Source: a virus
Virus record (IMG/VR): IMGVR_UViG_3300009154_000156
Coordinates: 1 to 32,944 of that record
Direction: 5' to 3' (one strand)
DNA: 32,944 nt
Shown here piece by piece: positions 14,201 through 22,595 of this stretch. Below the pieces are notes generated by a model. The model was not told the DNA's origin. It did no database searches and saw nothing but the letters and a program-made list of their open reading frames with translations. Made by a program: the position numbers and the translations under genes. Within the stretch, counting starts at the first letter, position 1, and the number at the start of each line of letters is the position of its first letter.

Positions 14201-17200
14201 CATATTTACAAGCAGAAACTGTTGCATATGTTGAAGCAACCAAGTCACCTGGATTTGTTTATAATACATCCACTTGCTACAGAGATGTGGGATATATGAT
14301 CGACTCGGTAAGTTTTGATCTTCTTTATGGTGGAAATAGACAAGCAATTCAAAGCGGAGTATATTATTATAGTTTCAACGGTAGTACTGCTGTTCCAAAT
14401 GAAATCGAACAGGTAATATCTGCCTATAAATTTATTCTTGGGTTAAGTAGTAGTATTATCAGAAATGATCCAGTTAATGCTCTGCAAACAACAGTTGATC
14501 AAGTTTACACTACTACATCATCAAATATTACAGTGTTCGATGACATCGATGAAATAGTAACACGTATTACTGATATCATTGAGTATGGTCCTGGAGTTGT
14601 TGATGTAAAACAGCCTATCAGTTTGACTAAAACTAACGAAATAATGAAGGAATATGCTGCTAAAAATCTTCTTGCAAATAAAGATTTTATTAAAGCAGAA
14701 ACAATTGCTTATATTGACAAATATCTAGTATTTCAGTATGATCCTGAAACTTGCAGAAGAGACGTTGGATATATTCTAAATTCAGTTAGTTTTGACCTTC
14801 TTTATGGTGGAAACAGACAGGCAATTCAAAGTGGAGTTTACTATTGGGGATACAGTAATGTAAGTACTACATTACCTAAAGAGCGTTCTGCCACCACACT
14901 TGCATATCAATACATGAAAAGATTGATGTCAGATATCGTTGTTAATAATAGAATAAGTACAACTTACCAGACTTCTTCCACACAAGTAACTGGACTTTCT
15001 CCTGCAACACAAATAGAAGTTGATGCAATTTCTGTAAATATTGACAAAATTGTCAATATCATTAACAGAGGTCCACAAACAGCTGGCGCCAAAACTCCGA
15101 TTGGACTAGTTAGAAGCAACAATGTTTTTGTTCAAAATGCTGCTAATTTTCTGTCTGCTAACAGGGATTTTATTCAAAAAGAAGTTAACGCCTTTGTCAG
15201 TGAAATGCTGGTAAACAATGCTCAGGTATTTTTACCATTCTATTCTAAGGGATCACAAGCAACTCTATCAATAACTAGAAACTTTAATATTATTTCAGAG
15301 ATAATTGAAAAGGGACCAGGAGTTGCTCCAATAATATCACAAGGAAATGGCATTTTTATTAAAACTGGCCTAAGTCCTGACGATATTAAAATTGCACCAG
15401 TTATTACTAATATAACAACCATAACTGCTGGAGTATATCAAGTAGATATCAGCCAAAGTACTATTGGTTATGGTGATAGTAATGTACTATATTTTGGAGA
15501 AACTGCTGTATTTCCTCTACTTGATAATGATGTTCCTGATAGATGGCAGCAACGCAGAGTTAATCCAATTGGGTCAATGGGCGGAAGTCTTGTTGACGGT
15601 AAAGTAATATCTGACAGAAGTCCTATTAAGTCATTTGTTTATGATGCGTATACTCAAGTGAATCAGGGCGGCCGAGGCGTTCACGTTATTAACAATGGAT
15701 ACGCTCAGTTAGTTTCTGTGTTTACTATTTTCTGTAGTGATGCAGTGACCGTTGAGAATGGTGGTATCTGTTCAATAACTAACTCCAATAGTAACTTTGG
15801 TGATATATGTTTGACTGCAAAAGGATATGGATTTAGAGAATTCTCTGGATATATCAAGAATCCGCCAATTCTGCCTTATTTTCCTAATGGATTTTATCCT
15901 CAAAGAGGAACAGTACAGGTTTATATTGCTGACCCAAGACTTCGCCCACATATTGCGCTAGTTATGGAAGTTGAACCTCCTGCTGATTTTGTTAATAATC
16001 AAGGACTTCCTGGATTCTTGTCAGGCAATACTAACGTGGCTACATTAACCACTGGAACTATTACAATCTCTGGAATTGATAATACTGGAATGGTAATTGG
16101 ACAGAATGTATTTATAAGAGATCAGTTTGGAAGAACATACGATAGTAATGGCAAGCCTTATCTAGTATCAGGCACAATTGTAGCAGATGTTTCTTACCAA
16201 AGTGTTACCTTAAATTATCCATTAAATTCGGGCGGCGGCGATCCTAATAACTCAAATTATTTCAGTTTGTACACTTGTGGTAATGCTTATTACACAGTTC
16301 TATCAAGTACTATAGCTGAAGACAAATTTAGTAGTACTAATGCTCGCGAAGCATATAACTTACTACAAGCAAATAGGACATTTTTACAACAAGAAACAAT
16401 TGCCTTTATTGAAGCAACTAAAACTGTAGGATTCTCGTACAATACTTCAACCTACTATCAAGATGCTGGAAATATTGTTGATTCAATAAGTTTTGACTTG
16501 TTATACGGAGGCAATAGGCAAGCTATACAACGTGGTGTATACTACTATAATTTTGCCGGATCTACGTCTATTCCTGGAGAAACAACAGCAACGGTTGCGG
16601 CATTTAATTATATCGGAACACTGTCGAATAAAATTATTCAGGGAACAACGGTAACCCCGCTGCAAACGGTTATTCCTCAATTTAAAAATGGAAAGTATGG
16701 CACCATTAGTGAGGCAACAAGTGTTACAAATAATATTGGTATTATAAATGGTATTATTACAAATGGGCCAGGCGGATATGCTAAACCTCCTATGAATTTG
16801 AATAGATCAACTAGTACCAATGTATTAAATGCTGCTAGAATTTTAAGTGCAAATAGGTCATTTATTCAAGCAGAAGTAATAAAGTTTGTTTCAAATAATT
16901 ATCCACTATTGGTATACACTACTGCTACTTGCAGAAGAGACACAGGATTGATTGTTGATTCATTAGTTCAAGATTTGATATACTCAACCTCAAGTCAGTC
17001 AACATTCTCAGGTATGCAATATTGGAATCAAACAGGTTATGCTGGCAGTATTGCCAATGAGATTACTACCACCACTGCTGCTATTAGTTACTTAAAGAGT
17101 GTTGCTGAAAATGTTGTACAGGGAATTGTGTCTACTGGATACTCAACTGGCACACAGGTTACTAATCTTCCTTATGCTACAGAAACGGAGGCAAAAACTT

Positions 17201-19101
17201 TAGGTGCTGATTTTGATGTAATTCTAAACATTTTAAATAATGGAACAGTAGGTGTTTCTGGTGCAATTATTCCAAATAGTATAGATCCAATCGGCGCAGG
17301 CTATTCACTTTTACCAAGTCCACAAAATGTCGAAGAACTATATAGTTTACGGTATCTAAGTACTATCACTCAGTCTATAGTTGCAAATACAACAGTTACT
17401 AATAAGTACGGCAAGACTGCGCAAGTTTTTGATAATACCTTAGGTGGTGGAAGTAGTGCAACTACATTTATTACTGATAGACTTGCTCTTATAGGAAGCA
17501 TAATTGTAAATGGTCCTGATAGTGCTCCTGCTATTACAAGAACAGGAGTTCTTCCAACCGGCGCAGGGGACGCTGCTAGTTTACTTAATAAAAATAGAGC
17601 ATTTATTCAAGATGAAGTGGTGTCATTTGTTAATATAACAAATTACGGATTTACTTATAGTGAAGACAAGTGCTCAAGAGACTCTGGCTTAATTGTTGAT
17701 GCGATTGCGCAAGATATACTATTTAGTACTAGTAGTCAATCGACATTTGCAGGATTACAATATTGGAATCAAGGTGGTTATGCAGGAACTCTTCCTTCTG
17801 AAATTAATACAACTACATCTGCAATTCGTTATATTAGTAGTTTGACTCAGCAAATTATACTATCAACCACTGGAACCAGATACCAAAGTGTAAGTTCACA
17901 AGTTACCAGTACCAACATAGGAAGCAACTTAGAAGTATATAAGGTAAAAACCGAATTTAACACAATTGTTGACATTCTTGTAAATGGTACAGCCAGTGTA
18001 TCGGACATAATTCAACCAAATAGCTTAACTTCAAGTACCAATGTAAATGTTATTAATGCCTATAATTTGCTACAGTCAAATAAAAATTATATTAAAGACG
18101 AATTTATTGCGTATATTAATTCTACAACGGTTGGATTTTCATATAACGAGGCCAACTATCGTAGAGATATTGGATATATTGTTGATTCTGTGAGTTTTGA
18201 TATACTATATGGAGGTAACCGCCAAGCTGTTCAAAGTGGTGTATACTACTACAGTTATAATACAAGTTCGTCTGCAATTTCAAATTACGAATTAACTCCT
18301 ACAATAGATGCATATAATTACATCAATTCTTTGACAACAAAGATTATATTAGGACAGGCGATTACTCCTAAACAAACCAAGGTTGCTCGTGTGTTTTCTA
18401 CAACTGCAACATCCGTGGAATCAAGTCTTGCTCAAACTAATTTGAATCTTATTAAAACTATTATACAAAATGGTCCTAGTGGATATGCAAATACTCCTAT
18501 TTCTTTGGCAAGAAGTACCAGTACTAATAAAATCGCAGCAGCTACTATTTTACAAGATAATAGAAAGTTTATTCAAGCAGAAGTGATTGCATATATTAAT
18601 AACAAGTATCTTCCATATAATCAAACAAAATGTAGAAGAGATGTTGGATTTATTGTAGATGCTATAATTTACGACTTAGATAAGGGTGGAAATTATAATA
18701 GTGTTATTGCCGGAAAGAGTTATTTTGCTACAAGTGGTACATATCATGTTGTGTCGCTTGAGGAAAATATTACCGATCCAGCATTGTTCCCGGATGATGC
18801 AATTGTAACTTTCTACCAACGAAGTTATATGTCTGCAAGTGGTTATTTGTTTGAATATGTTGGCGCTGGGACAAACTACGGATCTCTACCACAGGTAGGT
18901 AGAGCAGATCCTGTACAAAGCAAAGAAGTAGTTCAGTTAAATAATGGTAAAGTATTCTTTACTTCTACTGACCAGAACGGAGATTTTAGAATTGGACCAG
19001 GATTAGTAATTAGTCAGGCAACCGGTGTATTGTCAGGTAGAACCTTTACAAAATCACTATTTGCTAATCTAACACCATTCATCTTAGCAATTGAAGGATA
19101 A
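11227..19101 (+). CDS. Giant repeat-bearing virion protein with beta-helix
   Basis: This protein of about 2,624 residues is a presumed tail-fibre or tail-spike component. The start MGIGRITGPLLANNL and GRIGVKNATPQYNLDV (about 37-52) are a conserved fibre-type N-terminus. A parallel beta-helix of pectate-lyase type begins at about 215 (LYVTMDGSDTNDG, then the AGRYYENNPLEL and SVIGSD turns) and breaks off near residue 390. It resumes at about 1457-1536 (GKVISDRSPIKSFVYDAYTQ, GYAQLVSVFTIF, ITNSNSNFGD). Modules of about 160 residues fill the interruption and continue after the helix until about residue 2505. Each module has a 'LL.aNr.FIQ.E.iaYi' helix, a 'C.RD.G.IVDsi..DL' core, and 'NRQAIQSGVYYY' or 'SQSTFAG.QYWNQ'. 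The last 115 residues (FEYVGAGTNYG, FFTSTDQNGDFRIG, SGRTFTKSLFA) are a conserved C-terminus of such proteins. Function is inferred. Confidence 0.9.
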   Translation: MGIGRITGPLLANNLLRDGRNLAVETDLLYLDVTNGRIGVKNATPQYNLDVQNNARIANISFTATSTGSIILNTVGNLIISSGGDDTDIVMRNNLSVEGNIHAVGNITAGGNVQIGNGSGSDVVGIFANVISDIVPQTDNEYNIGSEQQSWATAYVNSLIASKLLSPAGQEINIGMPLREDATITDITNPTINLNGPVRIWGDNPLGTAPITSNTLYVTMDGSDTNDGRAQDPSRACRTITGALRSPFYQPGTSIKVAAGRYYENNPLELKPYTSVIGSDLRTTVIEPINKTQDLFHVQSGCYLAQMLFANGQSGLLPGPGYKPGTNRGAYATAFPPNYSSQKIDLYHSPYIQNCTNQSGPWLQDGTMFQPNQTVQIPQAVGTATWVVNTTTLRVVLSEGTLSVGQSINAGPTPQSHINARTLLLANKPFIQEQVIAYIGVNYPTFVYNKATYRRDIGVIVENIAYDAAFGGNEKSVEGGLLYWDGVTSVIADGITQTASAINYINTLSQYIIANNTATNLLGQAQLAPQVINYNLTGGSAAGSIVTNLIGIISTVVQSGPSSAPQIQVGNGPDWGSVSAEVLLQSNRSFIQNEVVSYVNSTYPDFLYREDLCYRDTGLIIDAISQDIILNANAKTIEAGKTYWTGNTSAVTGQITETVNALSRAKDISLQIVNNATVTTTAFTFNSTKCARDTGLIVDAISQDLLFGGNSQSTFAGIQYWNHGDYVGEIGNEITTTTNAIKYISSLTQRIILNQRVTPLQNVVSQVTATSTATAAEVTIIRNEFNIITDILTSGTVGVTNLIVPNRLTPSTTASVITAYDLIQNNVNFLKEEAIAWVEQNKNFRYTTATCARDVGLIVDSIVLDLKFPTTALSQSTFAGLQYWNQGGYTGDIGSEVTATVNAISHLSEIARYVIVNNTSSGVRYAGVQPVINLPAAGASEQSFLTKEFTTITNIILNGTTGTSNQIISNGIVASSSSTVNNAYNILQANKAYLQAETVAYVEATKSPGFVYNTSTCYRDVGYMIDSVSFDLLYGGNRQAIQSGVYYYSFNGSTAVPNEIEQVISAYKFILGLSSSIIRNDPVNALQTTVDQVYTTTSSNITVFDDIDEIVTRITDIIEYGPGVVDVKQPISLTKTNEIMKEYAAKNLLANKDFIKAETIAYIDKYLVFQYDPETCRRDVGYILNSVSFDLLYGGNRQAIQSGVYYWGYSNVSTTLPKERSATTLAYQYMKRLMSDIVVNNRISTTYQTSSTQVTGLSPATQIEVDAISVNIDKIVNIINRGPQTAGAKTPIGLVRSNNVFVQNAANFLSANRDFIQKEVNAFVSEMLVNNAQVFLPFYSKGSQATLSITRNFNIISEIIEKGPGVAPIISQGNGIFIKTGLSPDDIKIAPVITNITTITAGVYQVDISQSTIGYGDSNVLYFGETAVFPLLDNDVPDRWQQRRVNPIGSMGGSLVDGKVISDRSPIKSFVYDAYTQVNQGGRGVHVINNGYAQLVSVFTIFCSDAVTVENGGICSITNSNSNFGDICLTAKGYGFREFSGYIKNPPILPYFPNGFYPQRGTVQVYIADPRLRPHIALVMEVEPPADFVNNQGLPGFLSGNTNVATLTTGTITISGIDNTGMVIGQNVFIRDQFGRTYDSNGKPYLVSGTIVADVSYQSVTLNYPLNSGGGDPNNSNYFSLYTCGNAYYTVLSSTIAEDKFSSTNAREAYNLLQANRTFLQQETIAFIEATKTVGFSYNTSTYYQDAGNIVDSISFDLLYGGNRQAIQRGVYYYNFAGSTSIPGETTATVAAFNYIGTLSNKIIQGTTVTPLQTVIPQFKNGKYGTISEATSVTNNIGIINGIITNGPGGYAKPPMNLNRSTSTNVLNAARILSANRSFIQAEVIKFVSNNYPLLVYTTATCRRDTGLIVDSLVQDLIYSTSSQSTFSGMQYWNQTGYAGSIANEITTTTAAISYLKSVAENVVQGIVSTGYSTGTQVTNLPYATETEAKTLGADFDVILNILNNGTVGVSGAIIPNSIDPIGAGYSLLPSPQNVEELYSLRYLSTITQSIVANTTVTNKYGKTAQVFDNTLGGGSSATTFITDRLALIGSIIVNGPDSAPAITRTGVLPTGAGDAASLLNKNRAFIQDEVVSFVNITNYGFTYSEDKCSRDSGLIVDAIAQDILFSTSSQSTFAGLQYWNQGGYAGTLPSEINTTTSAIRYISSLTQQIILSTTGTRYQSVSSQVTSTNIGSNLEVYKVKTEFNTIVDILVNGTASVSDIIQPNSLTSSTNVNVINAYNLLQSNKNYIKDEFIAYINSTTVGFSYNEANYRRDIGYIVDSVSFDILYGGNRQAVQSGVYYYSYNTSSSAISNYELTPTIDAYNYINSLTTKIILGQAITPKQTKVARVFSTTATSVESSLAQTNLNLIKTIIQNGPSGYANTPISLARSTSTNKIAAATILQDNRKFIQAEVIAYINNKYLPYNQTKCRRDVGFIVDAIIYDLDKGGNYNSVIAGKSYFATSGTYHVVSLEENITDPALFPDDAIVTFYQRSYMSASGYLFEYVGAGTNYGSLPQVGRADPVQSKEVVQLNNGKVFFTSTDQNGDFRIGPGLVISQATGVLSGRTFTKSLFANLTPFILAIEG
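12490..15240 (+). repeat. First array of ~160-residue modules in the giant gene
   Basis: Module starts (the 'aNr.FIQ.E' helix) fall near 12490, 12972, 13690, 14182, 14665 and 15148, spaced about 480-490 bases apart where intact. A further 'RD.G' core near 13290 belongs to a module lacking its first helix, and the copy at 15148 lacks the rest. The array interrupts the beta-helix domain. Confidence 0.85.
16345..18740 (+). repeat. Second array of ~160-residue modules in the giant gene
   Basis: Module starts lie near 16360, 16840, 17581, 18067 and 18550. Periods are about 480-486 bases, with one orphan half-module near 17340 making the longer gap. The last copy leads straight into the conserved C-terminal domain. 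Confidence 0.85.
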
Positions 19102-19106
19102 CACAA

Positions 19107-19493
19107 ATGGCACTATTACCGTTAAACACGTTTAAAACCAAAACATCAGTACTAACTATAAATTCATCTACAAGAGTATATACTGCTCCAGTAGGGGTTA
19201 CGGCAATTGTGCTTATGGCAAATGCATCTAATATCGATCCTAATAACACGCATTTAATTACTTTTTCTCATTATAGAAATTTGCCTGTTTTGCCAGATAC
19301 ACAAGGAAATGGAGGACAGAGTGGAAACATAATAACTGAGCAAGTAAAGGATTTTCCAATACCAACTAATAATGCAGCCGCATTGTTGTCCGGTAAATTA
19401 ATTGTTGAAAGTTTGGATAGTGTTATTGCATACGCAGATGCACCGGGAGTTATTAAATTAACACTTAGTGTTCTAGAGACGGCTAACCAGTAA
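19107..19493 (+). CDS. Small beta-sandwich virion protein, possible paralogue of the 10054 product
   Basis: This 128-residue protein is all-beta, without cysteine. It has SSTRVYTAPVGVTAIVLMA near residues 20-38, a polar loop (HYRNLPVLPDTQGNGG), and a C-terminal LLSGKLIVESLDSVIAYAD then IKLTLSVLETA. Strand order and the 'L.gkLive..D.i.AyA....i..tlsv' ending parallel the 104-residue protein at 10054. GAAGGA (19093-19098) lies 8 bases before the ATG. It sits between the giant gene (5-base gap) and the next fibre gene (1-base gap), so the three are co-transcribed. A structural role at a fibre joint is an inference from position. Confidence 0.75.
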   Translation: MALLPLNTFKTKTSVLTINSSTRVYTAPVGVTAIVLMANASNIDPNNTHLITFSHYRNLPVLPDTQGNGGQSGNIITEQVKDFPIPTNNAAALLSGKLIVESLDSVIAYADAPGVIKLTLSVLETANQ

Positions 19494-19494
19494 G

Positions 19495-22400
19495 ATGCCT
19501 ACACTATTAAACAACTCAAAAGGATTAGTGGGTACTTCTGGAACCGGTACCTTCTTTATTACGCTTGAAACGGCCCAGCCGCTATTGGGACGTACTCCTA
19601 GTACCGAGACTGGATTTACATTAGTAACGGGTCCCGCTGGACTTTTGGTTTTTACTAGTACCATAGGACAAGTATATTTTGCTGATAGCACCATAACTTC
19701 TGCTAGACAAAACGGCATATTAACTATTACTTCGGTCGGAACTGGCACTGTTAACATTACAGGAAACTCATACTTTGACGGTCAAAGAGTAACAAGTAAT
19801 ATTGCAAACATCACCGAAGCCAATTTAACTAAGTTAAATGTATTAAGCACTGCTAGTTTCTATGGACCAGTGCAATATTATAATACTGTTACGTATGTTA
19901 CTAGTCAAAATACGCAATATACTGATAGTATTGTTGAATTACATGTGGCCAATACTGCATCCATTGATACTCTTTGGACATATGATGATGCTAAGAATAT
20001 TGGATTTAGATTTCATTATTACAAAGGCATTTATCCCTATGGAACAGGCACACGGGGCGCATTAATTTTAAATAGTGTTACAGAAGATCTTGAATGGTGG
20101 AGTGATGTAACCACCGGAACTAGTTTCACTGGCGTCACTTACGGAAAATTTAGAACTGGATCAATTCATTTAACTAGTTCAACAAATGCAGTTTCTACTA
20201 CTACTGGTGCGTTTACGGTTACAGGTGGTGTTGGAATTGGAAAAGATATTTATATTGGAGGCAATGTTAAGGTATTAGGAACTCCATCTAATTACTTTGC
20301 AGGTCCTATTAGTATTGGTACACAGTCTAATAATGACCAGATTCACATTAAAAATTCTACTGCAGGAATTAGGCTAGAAAGTACTACGACAAATTATGCA
20401 AGATTTAGAACTGATTCTAGTGGTTCGGTATATCTTGATGCCAATCAGTCTGCAAGTGCGGTTCCGAGTATTATTGCGTTTACTAATAAAAATGTAGAAG
20501 TCGCAAGATTTAATAGCCTAAATTATCTTGGAATTAATAACACTGATCCTCAATATAGATTAGATGTTAACGGACCTACTAGATTTACAAGCGCCACTCT
20601 TTTTACTTCTAATATTGATAGCAATTCCACTGGATCAGGCGCAGTAATTATAACAGGTGGATTAGGTGTAGGTAGTCAACTTACCGCCAATTCTTTGGCA
20701 TCAAACAATATTACATCGTTAGATGGATCGAGTGATATCTATGTTAATCGTTCTTCCTTTCAATCTGGAAATTTTGTTTTAGGAAACTTCACTCCGTTAA
20801 TAGTAAACAATATAACTGATAGCACTGGCACAAGTAACGGTTCAGTTGTTATAAAAGGCGGAGTTGGTATTGCTAAAAAGCTTTATGTTGGTAATTTAAT
20901 TTATAGTCAAGGAAATGAAGTTTTAACTACTGCCACTAGTTTAAATTTTGGTGTTTCAACCCTCAGCGCAGGCACCGATACAGCCGTATCAACCTCGACT
21001 GGTATAATAACTGTATGGAATACTAGTACACTCCAAACAATAACTGGTAGAGGTAATTCAACTACTAATACTATTAGTATTACAAATACAGCATCATCGA
21101 CATCCACTAATACTGGCGCATTAACAGTTGTGGGCGGGGTAGGAGTTGGCGGTGCAATTAATGCGAAAACTATATACGAGGATTTGGCAAGAGTTGTTAG
21201 TACAGCAACTATTAAGAATTATGCAGTTACTACTGCTACAGCAGGAACAGATACTGCAATATTTGTTGATTCTACAGTTGGCAATTTAACTATATGGAAT
21301 ACTAGCACACTACAGTCTGTTACTGGCAGAGGTAATTCAACTACTAATGCGATTAGTATTACAAATACTGCATCTTCGACATCCACTAACTCTGGTGCAT
21401 TAACTGTTGTTGGTGGCGTTGGTATCGGCAATAGTCTATATGTAGGAAATTATATTGCTGCTACAAATATTACTTCTTTTCCTACTAACGCTAATCTTAC
21501 TATTGATCCTGACGGCACTGGTAGCGTTGTTTTTACAACATCAACTCAAGTATATGTATACAACAATGTTGCCAGTACATCAACTAATTCTGGTGCGTTA
21601 ATAGTCACTGGTGGGATAGGTGTAGGCGGAAATATATGGGCACGCGGTCTAGCAATCTCAAGTACTAATACTCAAATTGGCAATGTTTACATTGGCGATT
21701 CTATTGCTGGAACTATTGACTTTGGATTTAACGGCGGAAGTGATGGAGCGTTTTATTTTACAAATATCAGCACATTATCTAATGCAGCAACAGTTTTCAA
21801 ATCTACCTCAAGTAGCTTATTAACCATAAATTCTACCGGAACAGTAATTGTTAATTCTAATACTTCTGCCACTAGCACTAATTCTGGAGCATTTCAAGTT
21901 GTCGGTAGCGCAGGAATTGGACTTGATCTTTATGTAGGCGGAAAAATTCAAAGTTCAGGCAGTAATGTTATAACTGAGGCAACATTAGCTAATTATGGCG
22001 TTACTAAAATAAATCCTGGCACCGGTACTGCTGTTAGCACGTCGTCGGGCGTTGTTACAATTTGGAGTACTGCGAGTTTACAAACAGTAACTGATTATGG
22101 AAATTCAACTACAAATATTGTTATAATTAATACGGCTACAAATTCAACATCAACTAATTCTGGTGCATTACAAGTTGTTGGTGGCGTAGGAATTGGTGGA
22201 AATATACATGCAGGCGGCAACATTGTTATGTACAACGCTGCATTGGTACAAAAGTTATCGGCAATAGCAGTAGGAATAACATCTGCTACTATTGATACTT
22301 TCTCAATGAGTGTATATCGATCTGCGAAATATGTTGTTAGTGCAAGTAATAGTTTTGTTAATCAATATCAATCAAGTGAAATATTAGTAGTACATGATGG

Positions 22401-22557
22401 TATTACTCCTTATCTACAAAGTACATCGGTGTTCACTGGTTCAGATCCTATTGTAACATTTTATATAAATACATCAACTGGAAATGTAATTTTACAGGCA
22501 GTGGGAGTATATACAACAAATACTATCAAGGTTCATAAAATGTACATAGAAATTTAA
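19495..22557 (+). CDS. Tail-fibre protein with repeated glycine-rich stalk modules
   Basis: This is a 1,020-residue fibre protein. About eight copies of a short motif, 'STNSGALtVvGGVGIGgnlyVGg', are spread through it. The copies alternate with 'GTDTAVSTSTG..TVWNTSTLQ..TgrGNSTTN.isITN' segments, typical of trimeric beta-stalks of fibres. Residues about 120-225 hold a domain with YTDSIVELHV, NIGFRFHYYKG and YGKFRTGSIHL that recurs in the next gene. Residues about 285-365 (RFRTDSSGSVYLDA, GINNTDPQYRLDVNG) resemble the stalk that precedes S74 chaperone domains in other fibres, but no S74 domain follows. The last 100 residues (YRSAKYVVSA, YQSSEILVVHDG, FYINTSTGNVILQA) are a recognised fibre tip type. 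The start is 1 base after the previous stop, with only a weak ribosome binding site, so it is probably coupled. Confidence 0.88.
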   Translation: MPTLLNNSKGLVGTSGTGTFFITLETAQPLLGRTPSTETGFTLVTGPAGLLVFTSTIGQVYFADSTITSARQNGILTITSVGTGTVNITGNSYFDGQRVTSNIANITEANLTKLNVLSTASFYGPVQYYNTVTYVTSQNTQYTDSIVELHVANTASIDTLWTYDDAKNIGFRFHYYKGIYPYGTGTRGALILNSVTEDLEWWSDVTTGTSFTGVTYGKFRTGSIHLTSSTNAVSTTTGAFTVTGGVGIGKDIYIGGNVKVLGTPSNYFAGPISIGTQSNNDQIHIKNSTAGIRLESTTTNYARFRTDSSGSVYLDANQSASAVPSIIAFTNKNVEVARFNSLNYLGINNTDPQYRLDVNGPTRFTSATLFTSNIDSNSTGSGAVIITGGLGVGSQLTANSLASNNITSLDGSSDIYVNRSSFQSGNFVLGNFTPLIVNNITDSTGTSNGSVVIKGGVGIAKKLYVGNLIYSQGNEVLTTATSLNFGVSTLSAGTDTAVSTSTGIITVWNTSTLQTITGRGNSTTNTISITNTASSTSTNTGALTVVGGVGVGGAINAKTIYEDLARVVSTATIKNYAVTTATAGTDTAIFVDSTVGNLTIWNTSTLQSVTGRGNSTTNAISITNTASSTSTNSGALTVVGGVGIGNSLYVGNYIAATNITSFPTNANLTIDPDGTGSVVFTTSTQVYVYNNVASTSTNSGALIVTGGIGVGGNIWARGLAISSTNTQIGNVYIGDSIAGTIDFGFNGGSDGAFYFTNISTLSNAATVFKSTSSSLLTINSTGTVIVNSNTSATSTNSGAFQVVGSAGIGLDLYVGGKIQSSGSNVITEATLANYGVTKINPGTGTAVSTSSGVVTIWSTASLQTVTDYGNSTTNIVIINTATNSTSTNSGALQVVGGVGIGGNIHAGGNIVMYNAALVQKLSAIAVGITSATIDTFSMSVYRSAKYVVSASNSFVNQYQSSEILVVHDGITPYLQSTSVFTGSDPIVTFYINTSTGNVILQAVGVYTTNTIKVHKMYIEI

Positions 22558-22580
22558 AATTTCGTTAAGATTTGCTGTTA

Positions 22581-22586
22581 GGGAGA
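22581..22586 (+). promoter_or_regulatory. Ribosome binding site deciding a GTG start
   Basis: GGGAGA lies 9 bases before GTG at 22596, whose product begins MANNYFYVHNG, a sensible fibre N-terminus. The frame extends upstream to a TTG at 22572, but that codon precedes the ribosome binding site. The ATG at 22588 is in another frame and meets a stop within 14 codons. Confidence 0.65.
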
Positions 22587-22595
22587 TATGGAACT

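Noticed and set aside
22572-22595. TTG at 22572 as the start of the large fibre gene
   Set aside because: The only ribosome binding site (22581-22586) is downstream of it and fits GTG 22596.
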